IMG/VR virus record: IMGVR_UViG_3300047462_000728
Span: 1 to 21,790 of that record
Source of the DNA: a virus
Direction: 5' to 3' (one strand)
Length of the DNA: 21,790 bases
The translations under genes and the position numbers were made by a program. The notes under the pieces are model-generated. The model had not been told where the DNA came from, made no database searches, and saw nothing but the letters and a program-made list of their open reading frames with translations. Every line of letters begins with the position of its first letter. Positions within the stretch are counted from its first letter, which is position 1. Shown piece by piece: positions 1 to 7,182 of this stretch.

Positions 1-696
1 CTATCCTCCGATCGCGCCGAGCGCATTGGCGATGGCGCTCTGGCTGGACCCGGCCGCCGCCCCGCCGAAGCTAGAGAGGCCCGCCTGGCTCCCGTAGGCG
101 CCGAGCGCATTGCCGATCAGGCTGTTGATATTGCTGGCCCCGCTGAGGGCCGCATTGCCCTGGGCCGTGGCGGCGCTGTTGTTGTTGCTGGAGACCGCAT
201 TGGCGTAGCTCTGCCCCTGGCCGGCCAGGGCGCCCGCCGCGCCCTCGCCCGTGCTCACCACGCCTTGCAGATCGCCCTCATATTGCTGGCCATATTGGTC
301 CGCCAGGCCCGTGCCATATTGATCAAGGGCCTTCAGCGTCGCCCCGCTGTTCAGCATCCCCGATGAGGCGGCGTTCTGTTCGGCCGCCTGCTCGCCCTGC
401 TGCAGGGTGAACTGATAGCCCGTGGAGTTCAGATAGTTGTTCAGCGCCGCCTGGCTCGCGGCCGGATCACCGCCCAGCCCCAGAAATCCCTGCAGCGCCG
501 TATTGGCCGTGTCGCCGGCCTGGATATAGGGCTGCTCATTGGCGCTGTTCTCGGAATAGATTTGGCTCTCCAGGGCGTTGTTGGCCTGGGCCGCGCTGGT
601 GGCGGCGTTTGCCGCGCTACCGCTCGCCCCGGCGCTGATGGCCGCGCCCGCCACCGCGCCCCCGCCGATGATGAGAGCTGGAATTAATGCAGGCAT
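1..696 (-). CDS. P22 gp7-like DNA ejection protein
   Basis: A 231-residue protein rich in Ala, Gly, Ser, Asn and Gln. It opens with a hydrophobic Ala/Gly stretch (about residues 4-24, from MPALIPALIIGGG). The middle has the pattern GYQFTLQQGEQAAEQNAAS, then SGMLNSGATLKALDQYG, which I recognise from podovirus internal ejection proteins of the P22 gp7 type. Those leave the capsid with the DNA and help it cross the cell envelope. The ATG at 696 is preferred because GGAGGG lies 6 nt upstream; an upstream in-frame ATG at 756 lacks this support. It overlaps the end of the gp14-like gene by 13 nt, so the two are probably translationally coupled. The TAG stop is at the very edge of the window. P22 gp20 and gp16 counterparts would be expected further left. 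The family call rests on pattern and position. Confidence 0.72.
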   Translation of the reverse strand: MPALIPALIIGGGAVAGAAISAGASGSAANAATSAAQANNALESQIYSENSANEQPYIQAGDTANTALQGFLGLGGDPAASQAALNNYLNSTGYQFTLQQGEQAAEQNAASSGMLNSGATLKALDQYGTGLADQYGQQYEGDLQGVVSTGEGAAGALAGQGQSYANAVSSNNNSAATAQGNAALSGASNINSLIGNALGAYGSQAGLSSFGGAAAGSSQSAIANALGAIGG

Positions 697-1151
697 CGCG
701 CCCTCCGTCGTTTCGCGGCCGGGGAGGCTTCCCACCCGGCCTTGGTCAGTATCCACAACCGCGCCTCGCCATGGGGCGTCGCGCGCCAGTCCCCCGCCCG
801 CTGGAACCCGAAGCTTAGCGGCGGCTGGCTGCGGTCATTGGCCCGCATCTCCAGGGTGGTGATGAGCTGGTAGTTCATCAGCCACACAGCCCCGAGCGCC
901 TCGATCCCCGCCGCCCAGGCCTCGCGGCCCCAGCCCTCCGGGGTGAAGAGGGTGTGCAGCTCCGCCGTCATGCCGAGCACGTCCTGGCGAATAAACAAAA
1001 ACCCCCCGTGCGTCGCCGCCAGGGGCAGCACCCGCTCCCATGTGGCCAGCCGCCCGATGATCGCCGGATCAGCCCCGCCCAGCATCCCCACCACCGCCGG
1101 ATGTCCCGCCACGGCCGTCCAGAATGCCGGATCGCGCTCAATGCAGATCAT
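684..1151 (-). CDS. P22 gp14-like (DUF2824/GNAT-like) phage protein
   Basis: A 155-residue protein starting MICIERDPAFW. The segment HTLFTPEGWGREAWAAGIEAL (split: HTLFTPEGWG, then REAWAAGIEAL) resembles the acetyl-CoA loop and following helix of GNAT-fold proteins. Podoviruses of the P22 group carry a small GNAT-like protein (gp14, DUF2824) just before the ejection genes, the position seen here. Its role there is thought to be in head assembly or infectivity, and acetyltransferase activity is unproven. The start at 1151 is set by a strong AAGGAGG 5-6 nt upstream; a longer reading frame to 1322 runs into repeat DNA and is not used. The C-terminus is basic (AAKRRRARCLH) and overlaps the downstream ejection gene. 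Confidence 0.68.
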   Translation of the reverse strand: MICIERDPAFWTAVAGHPAVVGMLGGADPAIIGRLATWERVLPLAATHGGFLFIRQDVLGMTAELHTLFTPEGWGREAWAAGIEALGAVWLMNYQLITTLEMRANDRSQPPLSFGFQRAGDWRATPHGEARLWILTKAGWEASPAAKRRRARCLH

Positions 1152-1197
1152 GCGGGCCTCCTTCGATTTTGGTGGCGCGGCGACGTGGCTCTTTGAA

Positions 1198-1347
1198 TCC
1201 GCAGATTGCGCAGATCGCGCAGATTGAGCTGGGGAAGCGGCGACGGCCGAGGTCAGCCGGCCGAAGGCCAATAAATGCCTGCGGCGCCAAATTCGTGAGG
1301 CGCCGGCGCCTCCACGGCCCATCTGCGCGATCTGCGTAATCTGCGGA
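1198..1347. repeat. 150-bp hairpin repeat R4 (variant ends)
   Basis: The ends form a near-perfect 27-bp inverted repeat built from three 9-bp units (ccgcagatt, gcgcagatc, gcgcagatt). The core holds ggccgaaggcca and atgcctgcggcgc, shared with R1-R3 although the ends differ. It lies 27 nt downstream of the stop of the gene at 1375-1743. On both flanks it has the short T/A runs seen at the other copies. Confidence 0.85.
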
Positions 1348-1374
1348 TAAAAACCTCTCGGCAGGCCCCCAAGA

Positions 1375-1743
1375 TCACGAAAACTCCCCGTTCCTCGGGT
1401 TGGTGATGCTGTAGCTGAAGCTGTCCAGCACCCCGCTGGGGCCGCTCACGGTTACGGTCCCCACGCCCGGGGCGATGAGATACCAGGAGAGGGCCTGGCC
1501 GTTGGGCCACTGGAAGGCGCCGGTGTAGAGCGAGCTCACCCCGTTCAGGGTGTAATAGAGCGTGGAGTCATCCCCGCTATTGGTCGCGGTGATGGTGAGC
1601 GAGCCGGTGATCCCGCTGAGGGTCTGTTCATTGGTCGCCCCGCCCGACTGGGAATAGATGTTGGTCCAGCTGATCGCCCCCGCCGTTCCCGATCCGCCGC
1701 CGGCCGCGCCCGCTCCGGCGAGGCTCAGAACCGCCCCGCTCAC
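1375..1743 (-). CDS. Small virion/tail-associated protein, function unknown
   Basis: A 122-residue protein beginning at GTG (VSGAVLSLAG). Its start overlaps the stop of the upstream fibre-like gene in a GTGA junction, a sign of translational coupling, with a GGGGA run just upstream. It has a glycine-rich N-terminus (about residues 8-20), then a beta-rich region of Thr, Ser, Gly and Asn (for example TLSGITGSLTITATNSG) and an aromatic stretch (FQWPNGQALSWYLIAPG). No Cys or catalytic motif is evident. The composition suits a beta-sandwich virion protein or a small partner of the preceding fibre. A longer frame up to 1854 starts inside the neighbour and is not credible. Function is inferred from position only. 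Confidence 0.6.
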   Translation of the reverse strand: MSGAVLSLAGAGAAGGGSGTAGAISWTNIYSQSGGATNEQTLSGITGSLTITATNSGDDSTLYYTLNGVSSLYTGAFQWPNGQALSWYLIAPGVGTVTVSGPSGVLDSFSYSITNPRNGEFS

Positions 1744-2492
1744 GAAATCCCCTGGCCGCTCACCACCCACGCATTGGCGGCTTCCTGGATCAGGGTCGCC
1801 AGGCCCCATTGGGCCAGGGACACGTCCTTCGATGTTCCCGATCCGGCGATCCATTGGGTGACGCCCGTTCCCCGCGTCAGGGTGATCGTGCCCGCGCCCA
1901 CATTGCGCACCACGATCGTGGTGCCGAGGGGAAAGGCCACGGCGGAATTGGGCGGGATCGTCCAGGCGACGCCGCTGCTGGGGTTCCCGCGCACCATCTT
2001 GCCGGCGTCGGTGAGCACGAAGGTATAGGCCCCGTCCTCCTCATTGACCGGCGCGCCCAGGTAGCCCGCGCTCGTGGTCGACAGGGCGCTGTTGGCGATC
2101 AGCAGGTTCGTGGCCGTGTCGCCCGCCCTGTTCAGCGGCGCGAAGCCCAGGTTCCCCGCCGCCGCGCCGCTGGCCAGCATGGCCGCCGTCACCGCCCCGG
2201 CCGCGAGGGTCTGGCTCCCATTGATCGGGTCCATATCCGCGATCAGCGTGCCGGCGGAATTAAGCAGCTGGGCCCGATAAGTCAGGGCCGGGTTCAGGTA
2301 GATCGGCGCGAACAGCCCCCCGGAGTCCGCGACCACGGGGTTGGAGAGCGGCGTCCCTTGGGTGTCATCGCTATAGACCGCCTGGGGCGTCGTCGTCCCC
2401 GTGGCGTAGAACTGCAGCTGCGCCCCGCTCAAGGGCTCGCCATTATCATCCACCGCCCGGATCACGGGATCATGCAACAGCGTGCCGGTCAT
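1740..2492 (-). CDS. Tail fibre/spike-like protein with head-binding-type N-terminus
   Basis: A 250-residue protein. The N-terminal ~75 residues (GEPLSGAQLQFYATGTTTPQ, then YSDDTQGTPLSNP, VADSGGLF and YRAQLLNSAG) have the pattern of virion-binding N-terminal domains of podovirus tail spikes and fibres, where a beta domain docks on the tail. A linker (AAGNLGFAPLNRAGDTATN) resembles phage tail fibre repeats, and the C-terminal half is beta-rich (TTIVVRNVGAGTITLTRGTG). It is short for a full receptor-binding protein, so it may be an adaptor or a minor fibre. ATG 2492 has AAGGA about 8 nt upstream. It sits 23 nt after the upstream gene and overlaps the next gene by 4 nt. Confidence 0.65.
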   Translation of the reverse strand: MTGTLLHDPVIRAVDDNGEPLSGAQLQFYATGTTTPQAVYSDDTQGTPLSNPVVADSGGLFAPIYLNPALTYRAQLLNSAGTLIADMDPINGSQTLAAGAVTAAMLASGAAAGNLGFAPLNRAGDTATNLLIANSALSTTSAGYLGAPVNEEDGAYTFVLTDAGKMVRGNPSSGVAWTIPPNSAVAFPLGTTIVVRNVGAGTITLTRGTGVTQWIAGSGTSKDVSLAQWGLATLIQEAANAWVVSGQGIS

Positions 2493-2515
2493 ATCGTGAT
2501 CCTTGAGAAGGAGCG

Positions 2516-2935
2516 CTAAGCGCCCACCACCGCGCCGCTATCGACCGCATACCAGCCGGTCCGCGACCACCAGACCGGAACGCCCGTCCCCGATCCGCTC
2601 GCCTCGCCCACCTTGCAGCCGTCCAGGGCATAGGCCCAATCGCCCACATTGATTCCCGTGGTGGGAAGGCTCGCCACATCCGTCAGGGCCACATAGAGCG
2701 CCACGCCCACATTGCCGCCGATCTGGCCGCCCTGTTGCAAGCCCCCGCTGGCCACCACTTCGGCGGTCGCCGGCGCCGCCGCGCTGGCCGCGCTATAGGC
2801 CGCCTCCACCTTGTCGGTCTGTCCGCCCAGCCGGTTCCACACCGCCAGCAGCCACGATTGCCACGCCGGCGCGATCATCCCACCCGACAGAAAGCCCACC
2901 GCGAACGGTGGCGCGGGCACCTGGGTGTCAGCCAT
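2516..2935 (-). CDS. Small podovirus tail protein, function unknown
   Basis: A 139-residue protein. The N-terminal part (FLSGGMIAPAWQSWLLAVWN, RLGGQTDKVEAAYSAAS) follows a G-M-x-x-P-W-x-x-W pattern common in small proteins of phage tail clusters. The C-terminal part has VGDWAYALDGCKVGE and VPVWWSRTGWYAVDSG, which look like a small beta domain. It occupies the place of the tail needle (gp26) in the P22 order but lacks the long heptad-repeat coiled coil of a needle, so that identity is not claimed. Start ATG 2935 has AAGGGAG about 8 nt upstream. Repeat R1 lies between it and the upstream gp10-like gene. Confidence 0.6.
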   Translation of the reverse strand: MADTQVPAPPFAVGFLSGGMIAPAWQSWLLAVWNRLGGQTDKVEAAYSAASAAAPATAEVVASGGLQQGGQIGGNVGVALYVALTDVASLPTTGINVGDWAYALDGCKVGEASGSGTGVPVWWSRTGWYAVDSGAVVGA

Positions 2936-2964
2936 GGCGGCGCTCCCTTAAAGCTTTTTTTGAA

Positions 2965-3113
2965 CCACAGATGACACCGATGGGCACAGATGAGGGGTAG
3001 GAGCGCCGCCGCCTTACGAGCCTAAAGCGCCGCAGGCATTAATGGCCTTCGGCCGGTGAGCTCCGCCGTCGGAGCCTCCACGAACCATCTGTGCCCATCG
3101 GTGTCATCTGTGG
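2965..3113. repeat. 149-bp hairpin repeat R1
   Basis: A perfect 28-bp inverted repeat at the ends (2965-2992 and 3086-3113; it begins ccacagatgacaccgatg) encloses a core with ggccttcggcc and further short palindromes. It lies 30 nt after the stop of the gp10-like gene and before the ribosome-binding site of the next gene. It is nearly identical to R2 and to R3 in inverted orientation. A long RNA hairpin would form in the minus-strand transcript. Confidence 0.93.
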
Positions 3114-3143
3114 TCAAAAGCCACCTCTCCACCCCAACCCCAC

Positions 3144-4673
3144 TCAATAGGCCGGCCGCACGGCGTTCAGCTCCAGGTGGCTGAAGACCACGTTCACCGG
3201 GTCCGAACACCGCACCTGGACCAGCCGCCCCGGCGCGCGGAGGAGCCCGAGCCTCTGCCAGAAGGCCCGGGTGCGATAGGCGCCCATCTTGCCGAGACTC
3301 GCCGCCTTCCATGCGCTGAAGGTGCGCCCCTGATCGTCGCTGAAGCGCATCTCCACCGTGGGATTGCTCCCGGGATCGACGGCGTTCCCCTGGCCCACCA
3401 CGCCGTGAAGCACGATGTTGAGGCAGCGCGGCGTCCCTTCCTCGATCTTGATGAAGGCGCTGGCCTGGCGCTTCAGGGGCCCCGCCGCGTCCGCATAGGC
3501 CCCGACCTGCATGATCCACAGGTCCGCCGTGGTCATGTCCCCCACATAGGCGACGCCGCTCACCATCTGGGCGACCTGGCCCCGGAAGGTGTCGAACCCC
3601 GCGCTCTGCCACTCCTGCCACTCGCCGCGCTCGAAGCTGTCGCCATAGGCCTGGGCCTGAACCCCGATCCGGCTGATGTCATAGGCGTAGCTGCCGACGC
3701 CGGGGACATTCAGCACATAGATTTCATGGCCCTCGAACTGCACCACGATGGCGGTGAGCGTCGTGGGGTCGGCGCATTGGCGGATCTTGTCCTCGATGCT
3801 CGAGCTGCTGATCCGCTGGGGGACCGCGCCGGCGCGATAGACCACCAGGTCATCCCCGACCCAGAAGATCGCGTTATCGGCGAACTGCACCGTGTCGCGG
3901 GCGATGCAGCCCCGCTGGTATCCCTTGCCCGCCACCGGGGCGAAGGGGCCCGTGGCGCTGCTGGTCACCTGCCAGAACTCCACGCTCTGGCTGCCGAAGA
4001 TGATCAGCTCGTCGTTCAGAACCGCGCAGGCGACGTTCGGGTCCGGCGCGCTCTCGGCCGTGGCGAAATCCAGCCCCGTCTCATTGGCCGCGTCGTCGAT
4101 CTCCGAATACCACCAGGTGTCGCTCCCTAAGGCCATGAAAGCGAACCGCCCGCCCAGCCAGGCCACATCGCAGACAGGCGGCAGGACCCCATTGCTGATC
4201 GGGTTGAAATTGGCCCCGTCATAGAGATAGGCGATCCCATCGGCGACCATGACCATCTGTTGCTCGCTGGCCGCCCAGCGCACCCGGTCAGAGCCCGGGA
4301 TCGTCCCGCAAGCCGCCCCCGTGGCGACGTTGTAAGCCGTGGTCCCGCTCACCACGAACAGCCCCGCGCCATAGCTGAACGGCGCCCGGAACACCCCGCG
4401 CAGCGGGCCGGTCCCGTAGTTCTGGTAGGCCACAAGCCCGGGGCGGGAATAATGCACCTCCCGCAGCCCCACATAGGCCGCATAGGGCCGCTCTTCCCGA
4501 AGCGGCGTCTCCTCGATCAGCATGTTGACCGGAATGACATCCGGAAACCCGAAGGCCCGGCTGAAGGCGTCGGTAAAGAACGGGATCCGAAGCCCCGTGG
4601 CCGCCGTGATCCCGTCGCTGCGGAATTGCGCGATCTGATCCGGAGGGGCCGAGCCCTGGCCGACATTGGGCAT
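3144..4673 (-). CDS. P22 gp10-like packaged DNA stabilization / tail accessory protein
   Basis: A 509-residue protein, close to P22 gp10 (about 470). Gp10 binds below gp4 on the portal and helps plug the tail after packaging. Recognisable family pattern: IPVNMLIEETPLREERPYAAY near residues 48-68 (given as IPVNMLIEETP and LREERPYAAY), followed by repeated WD/propeller-like blades such as RGVFRAPFSYGAGLFVVSG, AWLGGRFAFMALGSDTWWYS, NDELIIFGSQSVEFWQV and DNAIFWVGDDLVVYRAG. The C-terminal region (EMRFSDDQGRTFSAWKAASLG, split EMRFSDDQGR and TFSAWKAASLG) resembles phage stabilisation proteins in which bow-tie-like SDDGGxTWS turns recur. ATG 4673 is preceded by GGAGG at 7 nt. That ribosome-binding site lies inside a repeat-like stretch (4674-4736). 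Confidence 0.85.
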   Translation of the reverse strand: MPNVGQGSAPPDQIAQFRSDGITAATGLRIPFFTDAFSRAFGFPDVIPVNMLIEETPLREERPYAAYVGLREVHYSRPGLVAYQNYGTGPLRGVFRAPFSYGAGLFVVSGTTAYNVATGAACGTIPGSDRVRWAASEQQMVMVADGIAYLYDGANFNPISNGVLPPVCDVAWLGGRFAFMALGSDTWWYSEIDDAANETGLDFATAESAPDPNVACAVLNDELIIFGSQSVEFWQVTSSATGPFAPVAGKGYQRGCIARDTVQFADNAIFWVGDDLVVYRAGAVPQRISSSSIEDKIRQCADPTTLTAIVVQFEGHEIYVLNVPGVGSYAYDISRIGVQAQAYGDSFERGEWQEWQSAGFDTFRGQVAQMVSGVAYVGDMTTADLWIMQVGAYADAAGPLKRQASAFIKIEEGTPRCLNIVLHGVVGQGNAVDPGSNPTVEMRFSDDQGRTFSAWKAASLGKMGAYRTRAFWQRLGLLRAPGRLVQVRCSDPVNVVFSHLELNAVRPAY

Positions 4674-4736
4674 GGCCTGTCCTCCGATTTATCCGCCGAA
4701 GCCCGGAAGGCTGAGGGGCAAGCTTCAGGAATGGCG
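4674..4736. repeat. Dispersed repeat, family D, copy 1
   Basis: By eye, this stretch aligns with 15183-15246: ggcctg(t/c)cctccga, a (c/g)gccg(a/g)agcc block, and gaagctt-like sequence near the end. It fills most of the gap between the DUF6941-like gene and the gp10-like gene, and it contains the gp10-like ribosome-binding site. The alignment is imperfect, so common descent is likely but not certain. Confidence 0.5.
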
Positions 4737-4763
4737 GGTCAGGCTCACGTCCGCGGCCCACGC

Positions 4764-5186
4764 CTATGGATTGGCCGCCGCTTCCAACGCGGGCGGCGGC
4801 GCCTCAACAATCCATGGCGAACCGACCTCGTATTCGACTCCATCCGCGATGACTTTCGCAACGACGCGGCCGGCTTGCAGCAGCTCATTTTCAAACGCTA
4901 CCACACCCCGGGTGAACCACGTGGTGCGACCGGCGGGTGAATCAAATGTCGGGAGAGTCAAGGTCTTACGCCTCGGCTCCAGGGAAGGGACAGCCACCTC
5001 TATCGCCAATTCTCTTGGCAAATCTTCAAGTGTCCCTTCAATGTTAACCAGAAATACCAGCTGCTTAACCGGATATGGCCCTGGAATTATGGATACATCC
5101 CCCAAATAGACGCCGACAAGGGTGATTTTTCCACCGACTTCGAAGCGTATATCATCGCATAGACTGATAGTAGCATTGAGTATCAT
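4764..5186 (-). CDS. DUF6941-like protein, third gene of cassette A
   Basis: A 140-residue protein starting MILNATISLC. The signature CDDIRFEVGGKITLVGVY (residues 10-27) matches small uncharacterised proteins of the DUF6941 type; no biochemical role is known to me. The rest reads as a beta-sandwich-like protein (KQLVFLVNIEG, LAIEVAVPSLEPR, RTTWFTRGVVAFENE), with a Pro/Ala-rich C-terminus. Its ATG overlaps the XRE gene stop in an ATGA junction, so it is translated from the same mRNA as the toxin-antitoxin-like pair. Local GC is visibly lower around 5020-5280 than in the phage structural genes, suggesting separate acquisition. It could be an accessory factor of the cassette or unrelated cargo. 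Confidence 0.7.
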   Translation of the reverse strand: MILNATISLCDDIRFEVGGKITLVGVYLGDVSIIPGPYPVKQLVFLVNIEGTLEDLPRELAIEVAVPSLEPRRKTLTLPTFDSPAGRTTWFTRGVVAFENELLQAGRVVAKVIADGVEYEVGSPWIVEAPPPALEAAANP

Positions 5187-5620
5187 TGTAACATCGCGAG
5201 TTGCTTGTTATAGTCTCTTCGATTATTTGTCGGACCCGGATCTTCTTTAGAAGGTTTGTTGATCTTTGACTCTAAATCGTGCGCCGGATCATAGTTGCGC
5301 GCGGGACGAGAGAGCGGCGAAATCGATGTCGCTTCGATCTCCTCTCCCGCGATGGCCAGCAAAGCGTCACTCAGGGTGTCCAGTCGCCAGTTTCCCGGGG
5401 ATTGGATCAGACGGGTTACCACCTCCGGCGCCTTGCCCATGCGTCGGGCAAGCTCCGCTTTCGTAAGCCCGTTACGGGTCTGAGCTTCCTTGAATTTCTT
5501 CACCACCAGGCTGTGAAATCTGTTCCGCTGGCGCTGCTGGAAATAGGCCCGCGTACCCCGAGAGAGCGTGCTCAGATTTTCAAGCTCACTCTGAATGGTA
5601 TGGCTCGCCGAGTAAGTCAT
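5183..5620 (-). CDS. XRE-family HTH protein, probable antitoxin (cassette A)
   Basis: A 145-residue protein. The helix-turn-helix lies at about residues 50-72 (GLTKAELARRMGKAPEVVTR), the classic layout of lambda-repressor-like XRE domains, and is followed by an acidic and Pro/Asn-rich tail. The gene overlaps the upstream HigB-like gene by 35 nt, and ATG 5620 has AGGGAG about 9 nt upstream, so this start is well supported. Toxin-first, XRE-second order is typical of HigBA-type systems, where the HTH protein neutralises the toxin and represses its own promoter. By eye it shows little similarity to the HTH protein at 13191-13544 outside the HTH. Antitoxin function is inferred from context. Confidence 0.75.
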   Translation of the reverse strand: MTYSASHTIQSELENLSTLSRGTRAYFQQRQRNRFHSLVVKKFKEAQTRNGLTKAELARRMGKAPEVVTRLIQSPGNWRLDTLSDALLAIAGEEIEATSISPLSRPARNYDPAHDLESKINKPSKEDPGPTNNRRDYNKQLAMLQ

Positions 5621-6140
5621 GAATTTGATCTCCCTTCAGAGGTTCAAACGGAGAAAATAGCCTGCGAAACTCCCCCTCACAGTCGCTGATGGCTCGCCGC
5701 CATTCTTCAGAGTCCCGGTCACCAAGTGGGCCCCGAGGAATATAGGGAATCACCTTTGAGCGAGACGCGGCGATGAGCGCGACAAATTGGTTGCGCCCAA
5801 TGAAGTGGCCGAGCAGACGAATGCCGGGGTTTGGCTCCCGCGACCGGATATCCCACACGCTCTGGCTGGGGCTGTCTAGAAAACCGAGGAACGCCTCGTC
5901 CGCTTCGTAGGGGCGCGTACAAACGGTAATCGCCTCGCCCATGACGAACGACTCCAGATTGGCCCGAAGTTTGCTGCACCGCACCTCCTCCCCGCTTCGG
6001 CTCCACGGCCCGTTGATCAATCGCCAGATTTCCGGCGCCACCCACATCCGCCGATCGAACCGATCCCCCACGAAGAGAGGCCGTATCTCGTAAAGCCGAT
6101 TATCGTCGCACCGCTGCCGAACCCAATCGTCTATTGACAT
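5586..6140 (-). CDS. HigB/RelE-like putative toxin (cassette A)
   Basis: A 184-residue protein starting MSIDDWVRQR. The core VWDIRSREPNPGIRLLGHF followed by GRNQFVAL (residues 95-122) has the strand pattern of RelE/HigB mRNA-interferase folds. It aligns by eye with VWELRMLDLRLFGWF and KDWFIAV in the protein at 13510-14007. The N-terminal ~90 residues are an extension not usual in HigB. It is followed by an overlapping XRE gene, the HigBA order. ATG 6140 was chosen because the upstream frame runs into a palindromic region. No good ribosome-binding site precedes it; instead GTTGACTTAT directly abuts the start, as at the cassette B toxin. The catalytic residues cannot be assigned, so toxicity is an inference. 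Confidence 0.55.
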   Translation of the reverse strand: MSIDDWVRQRCDDNRLYEIRPLFVGDRFDRRMWVAPEIWRLINGPWSRSGEEVRCSKLRANLESFVMGEAITVCTRPYEADEAFLGFLDSPSQSVWDIRSREPNPGIRLLGHFIGRNQFVALIAASRSKVIPYIPRGPLGDRDSEEWRRAISDCEGEFRRLFSPFEPLKGDQIHDLLGEPYHSE

Positions 6141-6151
6141 ATAAGTCAACC
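6141..6151 (-). promoter_or_regulatory. GTTGACTT motif before cassette A
   Basis: On the minus strand, GGGTTGACTTAT immediately precedes the ATG of the HigB-like gene. The same GTTGACTT occurs at the same place before cassette B (14010-14017). With no Shine-Dalgarno sequence at either gene, it could belong to a promoter for leaderless mRNA or an operator for the XRE protein. Its role is not proven. Confidence 0.35.
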
Positions 6152-6200
6152 CGCCCCTTTCGGCCAGAGGACGGGACCACACAAAGATGCAGACGGCAAC

Positions 6201-6237
6201 GCCCACGGGCGTCCCCTTCGCCGCCCTTGCCGTGGGC
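6201..6237. repeat. 8-bp inverted repeat in divergent intergenic region
   Basis: GCCCACGG (6201-6208) pairs perfectly with CCGTGGGC (6230-6237) across a 21-nt loop. It lies between the divergently read cassette A and the plus-strand gene at 6324. It could be an operator or an RNA hairpin; a weak TTTT follows 16 nt later on the plus strand. The rest of 6152-6323 shows nothing clear. Confidence 0.45.
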
Positions 6238-6323
6238 AGGCGCTTTTGGCATGAGTTGCGCCGCGAGGCGCGCCGCCTATTCAGCCGTCCCGCCAAGCCG
6301 TGATGGGGTGATCAAAGGTGGAC

Positions 6324-7004
6324 ATGTCGGCAACGGCCGTGCGGCTCTGGCTGCTCGCCTCCCAAATCCTGCTCGCCTCCGGCGCCCTGGCCGTGCTGCT
6401 GGGCGCCGCCGGAACGCTTGTTTTCGGCTCCCTGCGGGAAAAAGCCATGGTGACTCCGGCCCATCCCGTGGCCGCCGCCGCGCCTCATGCCGACCACGCT
6501 CACGAACAGGAGCAGGATCGCCTGGAGATCGCCGCCCTCACGGCGGAGAACCTGGGCCTCAAGAGCCGCCTCACCGCCGCGGAGCGTGATCTCGCCGCCG
6601 CGCAAGACGCCGCAAAGGCCGCCGCCAAGGCTCAAGTGATCAAGATGACGCTGGACGCCCCCCGCAGCCTGACCGAGTCTCAGAAGACCAAGCTCCTGGC
6701 CGCCCTCAAGGCCATTCCCGGCCCGCCCCAGGTGCGCATCCAGACCCTTAGCGATCCGGAATCCTCCATCTATGCCAGCGAGATCGTCAAGATCATCGAG
6801 GGCGCGGGCTATCCCGGCCAGCTCCAGAACCTGGGGAGCCCCACCCCCGCGCCCAAGGGCGTCCACATCACCGTCAAACCCGGCGACGCCCGCGGCGCCG
6901 CCATCCGCTACGCCTTCCAGGCCGTGAACATCCCCGTCACCACCTCCGAAACGGACATCGGCGCCTTCGACGCCCAGATCACCATCGGGACCAAACCGAA
7001 GTAG
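6324..7004 (+). CDS. Membrane-anchored coiled-coil protein with uncharacterised C-terminal domain
   Basis: A 226-residue protein and one of only two convincing plus-strand genes. An N-terminal membrane segment (LWLLASQILLASGALAVLLG plus flanking residues, about 8-35) is followed by a His/Ala linker, a coiled coil (about residues 55-100; EIAALTAENLGLKSRLTAAE) and a C-terminal domain of ~115 residues starting near RSLTESQKTKLLAALKAIPG and ending ITIGTKPK. I recognise this C-terminal pattern (R-L-T-x-x-Q, YA/FA segment, aGY or aGW turn, final VG.KP) from many proteobacterial membrane proteins of unknown function. ATG 6324 has AAAGG 5 nt upstream; GTG 6318 is the alternative. It stands opposite to the phage operon, like an independently expressed moron, and ends just before R2. 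Confidence 0.68.
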   Translation: MSATAVRLWLLASQILLASGALAVLLGAAGTLVFGSLREKAMVTPAHPVAAAAPHADHAHEQEQDRLEIAALTAENLGLKSRLTAAERDLAAAQDAAKAAAKAQVIKMTLDAPRSLTESQKTKLLAALKAIPGPPQVRIQTLSDPESSIYASEIVKIIEGAGYPGQLQNLGSPTPAPKGVHITVKPGDARGAAIRYAFQAVNIPVTTSETDIGAFDAQITIGTKPK

Positions 7005-7014
7005 CGTTTTTGAA

Positions 7015-7164
7015 CCACAGATGACACCGATGGGCACAGATGAGAGGTAGGAGCGCCGCCGCGTCACGAACCTAAAGCGCCGCGGGCATTAATGGCCTTC
7101 GGCACGCTAGCCTCCGCCGCCGGAGCCTCCACGGCCCATCTGTGCCCATCGGTGTCATCTGTGG
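7015..7164. repeat. 150-bp hairpin repeat R2
   Basis: Perfect 28-bp inverted ends (7015-7042 and 7137-7164) are identical to those of R1 and R3; the core is closely related to R1. It lies between two convergent genes, 10 nt after the plus-strand stop and 18 nt after the minus-strand stop at 7183, with T-rich flanks (gtttttgaacc). It is therefore placed where a bidirectional terminator would be expected. Confidence 0.93.
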
Positions 7165-7182
7165 TCAAAAGACCTCTCCGCC

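Noticed and set aside
684-1322. A 212-codon version of the gp14-like protein.
   Set aside because: Its first 57 codons come from repeat R4 and spacer; AAGGAGG before ATG 1151 marks the start.
1198-1347. Possible CRISPR-like or plasmid iteron array from the 9-bp cagatt units.
   Set aside because: Only three units per end, arranged as inverted arms without spacers; it is a hairpin element.
2516-2935. Tail needle (gp26) identity for the small protein after gp10.
   Set aside because: The position fits, but the sequence has no long trimeric coiled-coil repeats.
3022-3621. Minus-strand open frame ending with TTDDTDGHRW-type peptide.
   Set aside because: It overlaps the gp10-like gene in another frame, and its C-terminus is translation of hairpin repeat R1, a common source of false proteins.
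3177-4130. Long plus-strand open frame opposite the gp10-like gene.
   Set aside because: It is antisense to a recognisable gene, with no family pattern and His/Arg/Ala-biased composition.
6312-7067. Minus-strand frame opposite the plus-strand gene at 6324.
   Set aside because: The plus-strand product has a clear membrane helix, coiled coil and known C-terminal pattern; the reverse frame is a Gly/Asp-rich shadow.
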